A stretch of DNA of 14,290 bases from Bacillus pseudomycoides DSM 12442 (GTDB lineage: Bacteria; Bacillota; Bacilli; Bacillales; Bacillaceae_G). The notes under the pieces are model-generated. The model made no database searches, was not told where the DNA came from, and saw only the letters and a list, made by a program, of their open reading frames with translations. Every line of letters starts with the position of its first letter. The first letter of the stretch is position 1. The position numbers and the translations under genes were made by a program. The stretch spans positions 940,642-954,931 of the forward strand of contig NZ_CM000745.1 of the NCBI RefSeq assembly GCF_000161455.1, read 5' to 3'. Positions 1 to 5,266 of the stretch are shown in pieces.

Positions 1-6
1 TTTTTA

Positions 7-852
7 TTATTTCTTCTCTTTTTCAGCTTTTGGAGTCTCAAAGGTATCTTTTAAATCTTTATCTTCAACCTTCACATCAGCTTTTTTAAGTTCTTTGTCT
101 TGAAGCTCAGCCATGAATTGAGGATCTTGTTTTTTCTTCTCAACTAGGCCTTTTTTAATGTTTGCTTTTTCTTCTTCAAATGATTTTTGTTCTTTAATAT
201 CAGTTACTTTGATGATATGGTAACCGAATTGTGATTTCACAGGCTCACTTACTTCATCTTTTTTCAATTTATATGCAGCATCTGAAAATTCTTTTACCAT
301 TTTACCAGGTCCGAAGTAGCCTAAGTCGCCGCCTTTTTCAGCAGAACCTTTATCTTCTGAGTATTGTTTTGCTAATTCTTCAAAAGATTTACCTTGTCCA
401 AGTTCTTCTTTTACTTTTTTCGCAGTTGCTTCATCTTTTACAAGGATGTGACTTGCTTTAATTTCAGGTTTATAATTCTCTTTTAATTCTTTGTCAGTGA
501 TACTGCTTTCAATAGCTTTGTCCATCGCTAATTCAGCACGAACGCTTTCTTTAAATGAGTCTTTTGTAAAGCCTTGTTGTTTTAAAGCTGCGTCAAATTG
601 ATCGCCAAGTTGCTTTTTGTATTCATCATATTTTTTGTCAACTTCTTTATCGTCGACTGTATGGTTTTTAAGAAGTACTTTCTCAAGTACCATACCACGT
701 AAAATTTGTTTACCAGCTCTGTCTTTCATTTGTTTGTAAAGGTCTTCTTTTGAAATGTCACCAGCTTTAGATGTAACAATTTTGTCAGATGATCCACATG
801 CTGATAAAGCAATCAAACTTGTTGCTGCTAAGGCAAGCATAGCTTTCTTCAT
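7..852 (-). CDS. prsA: PrsA foldase lipoprotein (parvulin-type peptidyl-prolyl isomerase)
   Basis: A 281-residue lipoprotein that helps exported proteins fold on the outer face of the membrane. A short signal peptide ends in the lipobox LSAC, making Cys19 the lipidated residue after cleavage. Residues about 22-125 are the NC/chaperone part. The parvulin domain runs from about 130 to 219, with the typical KASHILV start (H135), a GGDLGYFGPG core and a YHIIKV end (H212). The tail is highly charged and lysine-rich, as in other Bacillus PrsA proteins, and the length is close to the usual 280-290. The start at 852 is preceded by AGGAGTG at the right distance. B. cereus-group genomes carry several prsA paralogues; this one has the hpr/hit/ecs neighbourhood of the B. 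subtilis gene. The stop codon lies six bases from the window edge, so any terminator is outside. Confidence 0.96.
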   Translation of the reverse strand: MKKAMLALAATSLIALSACGSSDKIVTSKAGDISKEDLYKQMKDRAGKQILRGMVLEKVLLKNHTVDDKEVDKKYDEYKKQLGDQFDAALKQQGFTKDSFKESVRAELAMDKAIESSITDKELKENYKPEIKASHILVKDEATAKKVKEELGQGKSFEELAKQYSEDKGSAEKGGDLGYFGPGKMVKEFSDAAYKLKKDEVSEPVKSQFGYHIIKVTDIKEQKSFEEEKANIKKGLVEKKKQDPQFMAELQDKELKKADVKVEDKDLKDTFETPKAEKEKK

Positions 853-870
853 TCAATAAACACTCCTACT

Positions 871-1020
871 ATTATGTATTTTTAATTTATCCCGCACAAA
901 TGGAGAGCGTCCTCATTTCAGATGATGCTTGTCCAAAAGAGCCCGATTAAGTCTCACTGGTTTCGCCTTCTTATAAAGTTAAAAGCCTGCTTAACAGGGC
1001 TTACCGAGGCTGAGGATAAA
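871..1020 (-). promoter_or_regulatory. Candidate structured 5' leader of prsA
   Basis: Upstream of prsA lies a GC-richer stretch that can fold on the minus strand. TGAGGA at 1011-1016 and TCCTCA at 910-915 can form a long-range closing stem. Inside it, GTTAA (978-982) can pair with TTAAC (991-995), while the loop between them, AAGCC (983-987), can pair with GGCTT (998-1002). Together these give an H-type pseudoknot or two exclusive stems. AGCCC (940-944) can also pair with GGGCT (997-1001). I do not recognise a known riboswitch class or a T-box sequence here. The transcription start is not certain; weak -10-like sequences occur on the minus strand around 1040-1085. The folding is inferred from complementarity only. 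Confidence 0.4.
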
Positions 1021-1207
1021 ATTTAGCTGAAGGTAATTTTATTCTATAGTATAAGCAATATGTACAAAATTTAATATATCACATTTCGACGTCTTTTCCT
1101 ATTGATAAAGAAAAATTACCTATTTGTTTATAAAGATTGTCAGATTGGGAATGAGTACCAATTTGGGCGGATGTGCATATATAGGAAAGAGGAGAGGGGA
1201 TGGGTGA

Positions 1208-1279
1208 ATGAATTCATCACTTATTTTATTGGTTGTACTGTTTATTTTATTAGTCATTATAGGTATAATTTGCTTATAG
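1208..1279 (+). CDS. Very small hydrophobic peptide (23 residues), possibly sporulation YjcZ-like
   Basis: A short frame encodes MNSS followed by an almost unbroken run of Leu, Val and Ile with Gly near the end (VVLFILLVIIGIICL). That is a single membrane helix. A purine-rich ribosome site (GGAGAGGGG, 1191-1199) sits 8 bases before the ATG. The core resembles the hydrophobic segment of the YjcZ-type small sporulation peptides common in Bacillus (VVLFILLIIVG-like), but the glycine/tyrosine-rich N-terminus of that family is missing. Just upstream, CATATATA near 1176 faintly resembles sporulation sigma -10 elements; this is weak. The reading frame is too short to be convincing on length alone, so the support is the ribosome site and the composition. 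Longer overlapping frames in this region look non-coding. Confidence 0.42.
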   Translation: MNSSLILLVVLFILLVIIGIICL

Positions 1280-1282
1280 AGG

Positions 1283-1312
1283 AAAAAATGAGGAAGGGGC
1301 TTTCCTTCCTCA
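1283..1312 (-). terminator. Terminator for the 64-residue membrane-protein gene
   Basis: TGAGGAAGG (1289-1297) and CCTTCCTCA (1304-1312) form a perfect 9-bp stem with a 6-base loop. On the minus strand it is followed by six T. The stop codon of the minus-strand gene (1310-1312) lies within the first arm. On the plus strand the stem lies 9 bases after the small peptide stop and is followed only by CTTTGC, so it may act weakly in that direction too. Confidence 0.8.
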
Positions 1313-1504
1313 CTTTGCATGAAATATAATTTCTATATAACTAGAAATTAATAGAATGGTAATACATACATTAATAACCCGAAAAGCGCTCGTTTGTCGG
1401 CTCTCGGATAGTTGTTTCCGCACACACAGTGTATGTGTCAGGAAATTCGTGTAGAATAGAACAATAAGTGCAAATGTGACAAAAACAATTTCTATAAGAG
1501 TCAC
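1310..1504 (-). CDS. Small two-helix membrane protein of unknown function (64 residues)
   Basis: This gene is easy to miss because it starts with GTG and is short. The GTG at 1504 is preceded, with 8 bases between, by a near-perfect ribosome site AAAAGGAGGT (1513-1522), and the frame ends in a strong minus-strand terminator. The product starts MTLIEIVFVTFALIVLFY, giving a first membrane helix at about residues 3-21. A short loop rich in Lys, Arg, Ser and Gln follows at 27-41, then a second helix at about 42-62. There is no recognisable domain. It diverges from yhaI. An extended -10 (TGATACAAT) lies on the minus strand at about 1551-1559, though its -35 is poor. In B. subtilis other small genes occupy the prsA-yhaI gap; I cannot say whether this is an orthologue of one. 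Confidence 0.75.
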   Translation of the reverse strand: MTLIEIVFVTFALIVLFYTNFLTHTLCVRKQLSESRQTSAFRVINVCITILLISSYIEIIFHAK

Positions 1505-1623
1505 GAGGAGATACCTCCTTTTGGCCAAAATACATATACTTTTATATATTGTATCATACGATATTTTGTTCGTGTTATAAAATTCAGAAATAGAAGACCT
1601 TGTGTTAGAAAGTGAGGGGAAAA

Positions 1624-1959
1624 ATGGACGTTGTAAAACGACTAGAGCAAGCTGAATATTATGTAGAACTTCTTTTCCAAATGATCGATGAAGATAAGTG
1701 TCCATTTTATTCTTTAATTATAAAGAAAAAAGCTCGTAAAAAAGATATTGAACGTATACTGAATCTTTGTGAACAATTGAACGAACAATACATAGTAGAA
1801 AAACAAGAAGGCTTACTTTTGTTTGATGCTCTTTTGGATCAGTTTGAAAAAGCGCTTCCACATCAGCTCGAAGTAAACGAGACTGCGGAAGCGCTACATA
1901 GACAGGGCTTATTTCAGCCAATTATGCAAGAATTTTTACGCATGACAGCGAAAAAATAA
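1624..1959 (+). CDS. yhaI: YhaI, DUF1878 family protein
   Basis: A 111-residue cytoplasmic protein that I recognise as the YhaI/DUF1878 type; its molecular role is unknown. It is mostly helical and charged, beginning MDVVKRLEQAEYYVELLF, with no membrane segment and no catalytic motif. I chose the ATG at 1624 because GAGGGG (1614-1619) sits just before it. A GTG four codons upstream (1612) would place the ribosome site inside the coding region and has none of its own. It lies next to hpr and converges with it, as in B. subtilis. A candidate promoter is TTGGCC (1521-1526) with TATATT (1545-1550), 18 bases apart; an extended -10 TGTTATAAA also occurs at 1573-1581. The stop codon lies in the palindrome shared with hpr. 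Confidence 0.88.
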   Translation: MDVVKRLEQAEYYVELLFQMIDEDKCPFYSLIIKKKARKKDIERILNLCEQLNEQYIVEKQEGLLLFDALLDQFEKALPHQLEVNETAEALHRQGLFQPIMQEFLRMTAKK

Positions 1960-1974
1960 TCAATATTATTTTTT
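1951..1974. terminator. Shared AT-only palindrome between convergent yhaI and hpr
   Basis: AAAAAATAAT (1951-1960), CAAT, ATTATTTTTT (1965-1974) is a perfect 10-bp inverted repeat with T-runs on both strands. The TAA stops of both genes (1957-1959 for yhaI, 1966-1968 on the other strand for hpr) lie inside it. The stem has no G or C, so as a terminator it is weak; the symmetry suits a bidirectional one. Confidence 0.55.
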
Positions 1975-2523
1975 AATTAATTTTTTATCGTGTTCCGTAA
2001 AATTTTCCTCAATATTTTCTAGTGATTTCTCAAAAATATCGATAAAATCTTGTCCATAAATATTTCTTAAAATCGCGATTAACTCGATATTTTCTGGGAA
2101 CTTACCATAAAAATTGCGAAGTGCAAGAGCGCCATTAAAGACCGAATTATTTTCAGGGTCATACTCCTCCATTAATTGCAGCAGCAATGTTTCCCCTTTT
2201 TCTGTAATTTCAATATACGTATTTCGTTTATCATCTTCTTTTTTTGAAAATACAAGATAGCCGCGCTCTTCAAGTTTTTTGGAAAAGTTAAATGCAGTTG
2301 ATACATGCATAACGCCAAACTTTGCAATCTCAGAAATAGAAGCCCCTTTTAAATGATAAGCAATGGATAAAATATGATGTTCGTTAATGTTTAAATCATA
2401 TGGTTTAATCCACTGTTGCCAATCTTTTTCTACGCATTTCCATAATGCCTTCGATAATTGAGCAATGCGTTGACTGAAAATCATGGCTTCTTTTACCGAA
2501 TAATCTTTTTCTCCACTTTTCAT
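1966..2523 (-). CDS. hpr: Hpr (ScoC), MarR-family transition-state regulator
   Basis: A 185-residue DNA-binding repressor. In B. subtilis, Hpr/ScoC represses extracellular protease genes (aprE, nprE) and other post-exponential genes. The protein is strongly like Hpr: a helix-rich dimerisation N-terminus (KEAMIFSQRIAQLSKALWK) and a winged helix-turn-helix at about 45-110. That domain contains ISEIAKFGVMHVSTAFNFSK (recognition helix about 71-90) and a wing DDKRNTY (98-104). The C-terminal helical part ends about 18 residues earlier than the 203-residue B. subtilis protein, losing its acidic/proline tail. The start at 2523 has GGGTGAG as a modest ribosome site. It converges on yhaI. Upstream lie a perfect AT palindrome (2613-2629) and an inverted repeat (2683-2720) that may bear on its control. 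Confidence 0.95.
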   Translation of the reverse strand: MKSGEKDYSVKEAMIFSQRIAQLSKALWKCVEKDWQQWIKPYDLNINEHHILSIAYHLKGASISEIAKFGVMHVSTAFNFSKKLEERGYLVFSKKEDDKRNTYIEITEKGETLLLQLMEEYDPENNSVFNGALALRNFYGKFPENIELIAILRNIYGQDFIDIFEKSLENIEENFTEHDKKLIKK

Positions 2524-2605
2524 TTACTCACCCACTTTTACATTCTTATTCATTAGTATCTATTATGCCAGTAAAATAAAAATTAATAAAGTCTTTTTGT
2601 GAGAA

Positions 2606-2634
2606 TTGTGAAAATTTTTAGGAAAAATTATATT
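2606..2634 (+). promoter_or_regulatory. Promoter-like sequence and palindrome in the hpr-yhaH gap
   Basis: On the plus strand TTGTGA (2606-2611) and TATATT (2629-2634) are 17 bases apart, a good sigma-A-like pair, yet no plus-strand gene follows. The spacer holds a perfect 7-bp inverted repeat AATTTTT/AAAAATT with AGG between (2613-2629), about 90 bases upstream of hpr. The palindrome has a loose CodY-like look (4 mismatches to AATTTTCWGAAAATT). In B. subtilis scoC is repressed by CodY. Chance matches are common in DNA this AT-rich. Confidence 0.3.
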
Positions 2635-2682
2635 CTTGTACAAATCATGCATAACTGTGGAAGCGTTTTAGGTGTCATAACT

Positions 2683-2720
2683 ATATGTGTTATCTTCACG
2701 TAATAGAGGATAACATATAT
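2683..2720. repeat. 12-bp inverted repeat in the hpr-yhaH gap
   Basis: ATATGTGTTATC (2683-2694) and GATAACATATAT (2709-2720) pair over 12 positions with one G-T pair and a 14-base loop. No T-run follows on either strand, so it is not a typical terminator. It may be an operator or part of an hpr leader. Nothing else in 2524-2730 looks like a gene. Confidence 0.4.
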
Positions 2721-2731
2721 TGTAAATGCAT

Positions 2732-2761
2732 AAAAACACGACATATCTATGTGATATGTCG
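2732..2761 (-). terminator. Terminator downstream of yhaH
   Basis: CGACATATC (2739-2747) and GATATGTCG (2753-2761) form a perfect 9-bp stem with a 5-base loop. On the minus strand it is followed by TGTTTTTA. It lies 62 bases past the yhaH stop codon and points the right way. Confidence 0.75.
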
Positions 2762-2823
2762 CGGGAAGAGAAATAGTCATAAAAAATATTTGTTATATGC
2801 AAAAACTAAGAATGAAACATTGT

Positions 2824-3186
2824 TTACGCTTTTTCTGGAACTGCTTGTTGCAGTTTTTCAATTGATTTTTGAATGTCTAAAATCTCTTGTTCAATATGAA
2901 GCTTGTTTTGGGAAATATCTTGTTTCCATGTGGAAAGCGTATCCTGCATATCGTCTTTCAATTCTTGAAAAACTTCTTTACCTTCTGAAGCTGTTTCAAC
3001 AATTTGACGTTTTAATAATTTTGTATCAGCAGTAATATCAGCCAGCGTTTTTTTTATATCATTTCCTTTTTCTTTTAGTTTACTCCGCATATCTTTACCA
3101 GAAGAAGGAGTAGAAAAAAGAACGGCTAGTCCAGCGACAGCTCCGCCAAAAATGATACCTGTTACAAAGGATTTAGCTTTTGACAT
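2824..3186 (-). CDS. yhaH: YhaH, YtxH-domain membrane-anchored protein
   Basis: A 120-residue protein with the YtxH-type architecture. A short N-terminus (MSKAKSFVTGIIFGGAVAG) carries one glycine-rich membrane helix at about 6-25, directly followed by the family-typical STPSSGKDMRSKLKEKG. The remainder is a long charged, probably coiled-coil tail to residue 120. YtxH-type proteins are often general-stress or envelope associated; the function is not known. I chose the ATG at 3186 because AAGGAGGT (3195-3202) sits 8 bases before it. The frame stays open upstream to 3402, but that extension has no ribosome site and overlaps the divergent gene. A possible promoter on the minus strand is TTGTCT with TATACA, 18 bases apart (about 3223-3252). 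A terminator follows at 2732-2761. Confidence 0.9.
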   Translation of the reverse strand: MSKAKSFVTGIIFGGAVAGLAVLFSTPSSGKDMRSKLKEKGNDIKKTLADITADTKLLKRQIVETASEGKEVFQELKDDMQDTLSTWKQDISQNKLHIEQEILDIQKSIEKLQQAVPEKA

Positions 3187-3265
3187 AAAAGGAAACCTCC
3201 TTATTTTTTGTTGGTATTCATGATGTATAAAACAATGCATATGCTTAAGACAAGGGGGGAGAAAA

Positions 3266-3457
3266 GTGAAACTTGTGACAACAATTTGTTTTATCGTAAG
3301 TCTTTTCTTTCTTGTACGTGCTATGCATTTATTGTTATTTATAAAGCAAAAAAGATCGTATCCTCCAGCATTTTGGGCTAAGAAACAAGCCATGCAGTAC
3401 ATTTCTTTTGGAGGAATAGGCTTGTTATGTACAATCGTATTTTATATGTTTCTATAG
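3266..3457 (+). CDS. Small two-helix membrane protein (63 residues), unknown function
   Basis: Begins with GTG at 3266, 4 bases after a strong purine run GGGGGGAG (3254-3261). The product has a first membrane helix at about residues 3-27 (starting VTTICFIVSLFFLV). A basic linker with KQKRSYPPAFWAKKQ follows at 28-42, then a second helix at about 46-63. There is no recognised domain. It diverges from yhaH with 79 bases between the two starts and converges with hit. The positively charged linker predicts both ends outside, but that is inference. No clear terminator follows; the 41-base gap to the hit stop codon is AT-rich. Confidence 0.72.
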   Translation: MKLVTTICFIVSLFFLVRAMHLLLFIKQKRSYPPAFWAKKQAMQYISFGGIGLLCTIVFYMFL

Positions 3458-3498
3458 TACGGTTTACAATTCGTACAAAATAGAGAGAATTCTTACCC

Positions 3499-3933
3499 TT
3501 ATTTTACACTATTTGCAATGGTACTTGCGATGTTTTGTAAATTTTCCGTCGTATATTCATTTTGGTGTGATTTCCAAACAGCGCCAAAACCATCGTTTTC
3601 ACCGTAGCGTGGAATTAAATGAAGGTGGAAGTGGAATACAGTTTGTCCAGCCTTCTCACCGTTGTTATTCAAAAGGTTAAAGCCGACTGGGTTAAATTCA
3701 GATTTAATCGCATTTGAGATTTTAGGAACGACAGAAAAAATATGTGATGCGATTTCTGGCGTTAAAGCAAAAATATCTTGTTTATGTACCTTTGGAATGA
3801 CAAGTGTATGTCCTTTTGTCACTTGGCTAATATCTAAAAATGCAAGCACATGTTCATCTTCATATACTTTTGAGCAAGGGATTTGTCCTTCAATGATTTT
3901 ACAAAAAATACAATTATCGGCTGTGTGATTCAT
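3499..3933 (-). CDS. hit: Hit, histidine-triad nucleotide-binding protein
   Basis: A 144-residue HIT-family enzyme of the HINT/Fhit superfamily, which hydrolyses nucleotide phosphoramidates or dinucleoside polyphosphates; the natural substrate in Bacillus is uncertain. The histidine triad is HFHLHL, with H101, H103 and H105; H103 is the expected nucleophile. CIFC (C8, C11), probably with H50 and H101, can form the zinc site seen in this branch. The core phrases AFLDISQVTKGHTLVIPK and NNNGEKAGQTVFH are very close to B. subtilis Hit. The ATG at 3933 follows AAAGGATGAG. An upstream extension to 3996 runs through the promoter and is not credible. It lies between the small membrane gene and the ecs operon, divergent from ecsA as in B. 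subtilis. Confidence 0.95.
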   Translation of the reverse strand: MNHTADNCIFCKIIEGQIPCSKVYEDEHVLAFLDISQVTKGHTLVIPKVHKQDIFALTPEIASHIFSVVPKISNAIKSEFNPVGFNLLNNNGEKAGQTVFHFHLHLIPRYGENDGFGAVWKSHQNEYTTENLQNIASTIANSVK

Positions 3934-3964
3934 TATTCTCATCCTTTCAAGTAGTCTTAGCCGT

Positions 3965-3992
3965 ATTTTACCATACTTACATAGGAGAACAA
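3965..3992 (-). promoter_or_regulatory. Promoter of hit
   Basis: On the minus strand TTGTTC (3987-3992) is followed after 16 bases by TAAAAT (3965-3970). TGG before the -10 gives an extended -10. The distance to the hit start is about 30 bases, suitable for a short leader. Confidence 0.6.
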
Positions 3993-3997
3993 ACACG

Positions 3998-4025
3998 AAA
4001 AACAGGAAGCTGACTCAGCTTCCTG
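3998..4025 (-). terminator. Strong minus-strand terminator upstream of hit with no gene in front
   Basis: CAGGAAGCTGA (4003-4013), one base, then TCAGCTTCCTG (4015-4025) is a perfect 11-bp inverted repeat, folding with a small loop. On the minus strand five T follow directly (complement of 3998-4002); on the plus strand there is only CTTTCTG. It therefore ends leftward transcription just before the hit promoter, yet no minus-strand gene lies between it and ecsA. Confidence 0.78.
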
Positions 4026-4068
4026 CTTTCTGAAGAGGGATTGAAAAAGCATTTAATATAATCTACCG

Positions 4069-4372
4069 TTCGCAGACACCTCATTTATTTAGGAAATATG
4101 TGACAATTCGGCTCGTATTCTGCCTTAGACACCCCATTTACAATGAAATGATAATCCTTTATGAAATGAACTTGTTTATTTTATAAAACAGTATATACTC
4201 TCCTCGAGACACCCCGTTTCTAAAATAAAACAAACTATCTGGTTTCGTGTAAATTTTCTTTGTCCATTATGGACACCCCATTTCATGATGATTTCGCTAG
4301 GCTATGTTCATCAACTTGGTGGTTGCTTTTTCAATGTGTTCCTTCTTCACTAATTATGATGTCCCGTTTTGC
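4069..4372. repeat. Gene-free region with an iterated GACACCCC motif between mini-hairpins
   Basis: The stretch 4026-4522 holds no credible gene. It contains GACACCYCATTT-like units at 4075, 4128, 4208 and 4272 on the plus strand (CACCTCATTT, CACCCCATTT, CACCCCGTTT, CACCCCATTT), and a fifth decayed unit GATGTCCCGTTTT at 4358. Most units have a short inverted repeat on each side. Examples are TGTCCA/TGGACA at 4261-4275 before unit 4, TCTC/GAGA before unit 3, CATTT/AAATG after unit 2 and GTTT/AAAC after unit 3. Spacing is irregular (53, 80, 64 and 86 bases). A plus-strand TATAAT (4057-4062) lies just before the first unit without a good -35. It could be a non-coding RNA on either strand, a cluster of protein sites, or a decayed repeat. 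Confidence 0.5.
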
Positions 4373-4404
4373 AGAGGATATGTAAAGAAATTATTTTTTT
4401 TTTT

Positions 4405-4465
4405 TTGAAGAAATTCGATACTATGTAGTATCTTTTGTTTTTTGGTAAGATGAATGTATACATTC
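4405..4465 (+). promoter_or_regulatory. Two perfect palindromes and candidate promoter upstream of ecsA
   Basis: After a 13-base T run (4394-4406) comes TTGAAG (4405-4410), then TATCTT (4429-4434) 18 bases on, a plausible promoter. The palindrome GATACTATGTAGTATC (4417-4432, 7-bp arms) covers its spacer and -10. A second perfect 14-base palindrome, GAATGTATACATTC (4452-4465), follows 19 bases later. The first half-site resembles the RATANTATY sequence reported for Hpr/ScoC (8 of 9 positions). The first palindrome followed by TTTTGTTTTTT could alternatively act as a weak attenuator. Confidence 0.4.
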
Positions 4466-4522
4466 TGATGGAATATATGCTTTTGTAAAAACAAATGAAT
4501 ATAACGAAGAAAGTGGTGTCAT

Positions 4523-5266
4523 ATGGGACAGTTATTACGTGTGGAAAATGTCACAGGAGGATATACGAAGCGGCCGGTGCTGCAAAACGTTTCATTTTCT
4601 GTTAATAAAGGTGAACTTGTTGGTTTAATCGGTTTAAATGGTGCTGGTAAAAGTACAACGATTAAACATATTATCGGTTTAATGGAACCGAAAAAAGGTA
4701 CGGTAACAATTAACGGAAAAACAATTCGAGAAGATATGACAGCGTATCGATCTAGTTTTTCTTTTATTCCTGAAACACCTGTATTATATGACGAGTTAAC
4801 ATTGGAAGAACATTTAAAGTTAACAGCGATGGCATATGGTATAGATGAGAAGCAATATGAAGAACGCGTCGGGCAATTATTAAAAGAATTTCGAATGACG
4901 AATCGTTTAAAATGGTTCCCAGCTCATTTTTCAAAAGGTATGAAGCAGAAAGTGATGATTATGAGTGCTTTTCTTGTTGAACCGTCACTTTATATTGTCG
5001 ATGAACCTTTCGTTGGACTCGATCCATTAGCGATTCAATCATTACTCCAAATGATGGACAAGATGAAAAAGAGCGGTGCTGGTATTTTAATGAGTACCCA
5101 TATTTTAGCGACAGCAGAACGTTACTGCGATTCCTTTATTATTTTACATCAAGGTGAAATTCGTGCGAAAGGAACGTTATCTGAGTTGCAATCACAATTT
5201 AACATGCCAGGTGCGACGCTAGATGATATTTATATTGCGTTAACAAAGGAAGAAGATTATGAATAG
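4523..5266 (+). CDS. ecsA: EcsA, ABC transporter ATP-binding subunit
   Basis: A 247-residue ABC ATPase, the energising subunit of the Ecs transporter. In B. subtilis loss of Ecs impairs protein secretion, competence, sporulation and RasP-dependent intramembrane proteolysis; the transported substrate is not established. Motifs in order: Walker A GLNGAGKST (37-45), an IPETP segment at the Q-loop (82-86, Glu in place of the usual Gln), a signature with FSKGMKQK (136-143) replacing LSGGQ, Walker B LYIVDEP (156-162), D-loop GLDP (165-168) and switch histidine STH (H193). The atypical Q-loop and signature recur, to my knowledge, in EcsA-type proteins rather than marking a defect. The ATG at 4523 follows AAAGTGGTG. 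It overlaps ecsB by 8 bases, so the two subunits are translationally coupled. Confidence 0.95.
   Translation: MGQLLRVENVTGGYTKRPVLQNVSFSVNKGELVGLIGLNGAGKSTTIKHIIGLMEPKKGTVTINGKTIREDMTAYRSSFSFIPETPVLYDELTLEEHLKLTAMAYGIDEKQYEERVGQLLKEFRMTNRLKWFPAHFSKGMKQKVMIMSAFLVEPSLYIVDEPFVGLDPLAIQSLLQMMDKMKKSGAGILMSTHILATAERYCDSFIILHQGEIRAKGTLSELQSQFNMPGATLDDIYIALTKEEDYE

Noticed and set aside
1102..1329. Plus-strand 75-codon frame between prsA and yhaI
   Set aside because: No ribosome site at its start; it overlaps the better-supported 23-residue frame and the terminator stem.
2685..3035. Plus-strand 116-codon frame opposite yhaH
   Set aside because: It reads through the yhaH terminator hairpin and is antisense to yhaH; no ribosome site.
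3934..3996. Upstream extension of hit
   Set aside because: It would cover the hit promoter; the ATG at 3933 has a good ribosome site and gives the usual family length.
4069..4372. CRISPR array as an explanation of the GACACCCC units
   Set aside because: Units are too short, unequally spaced (53-86 bases) and diverged; there are no cas genes nearby.
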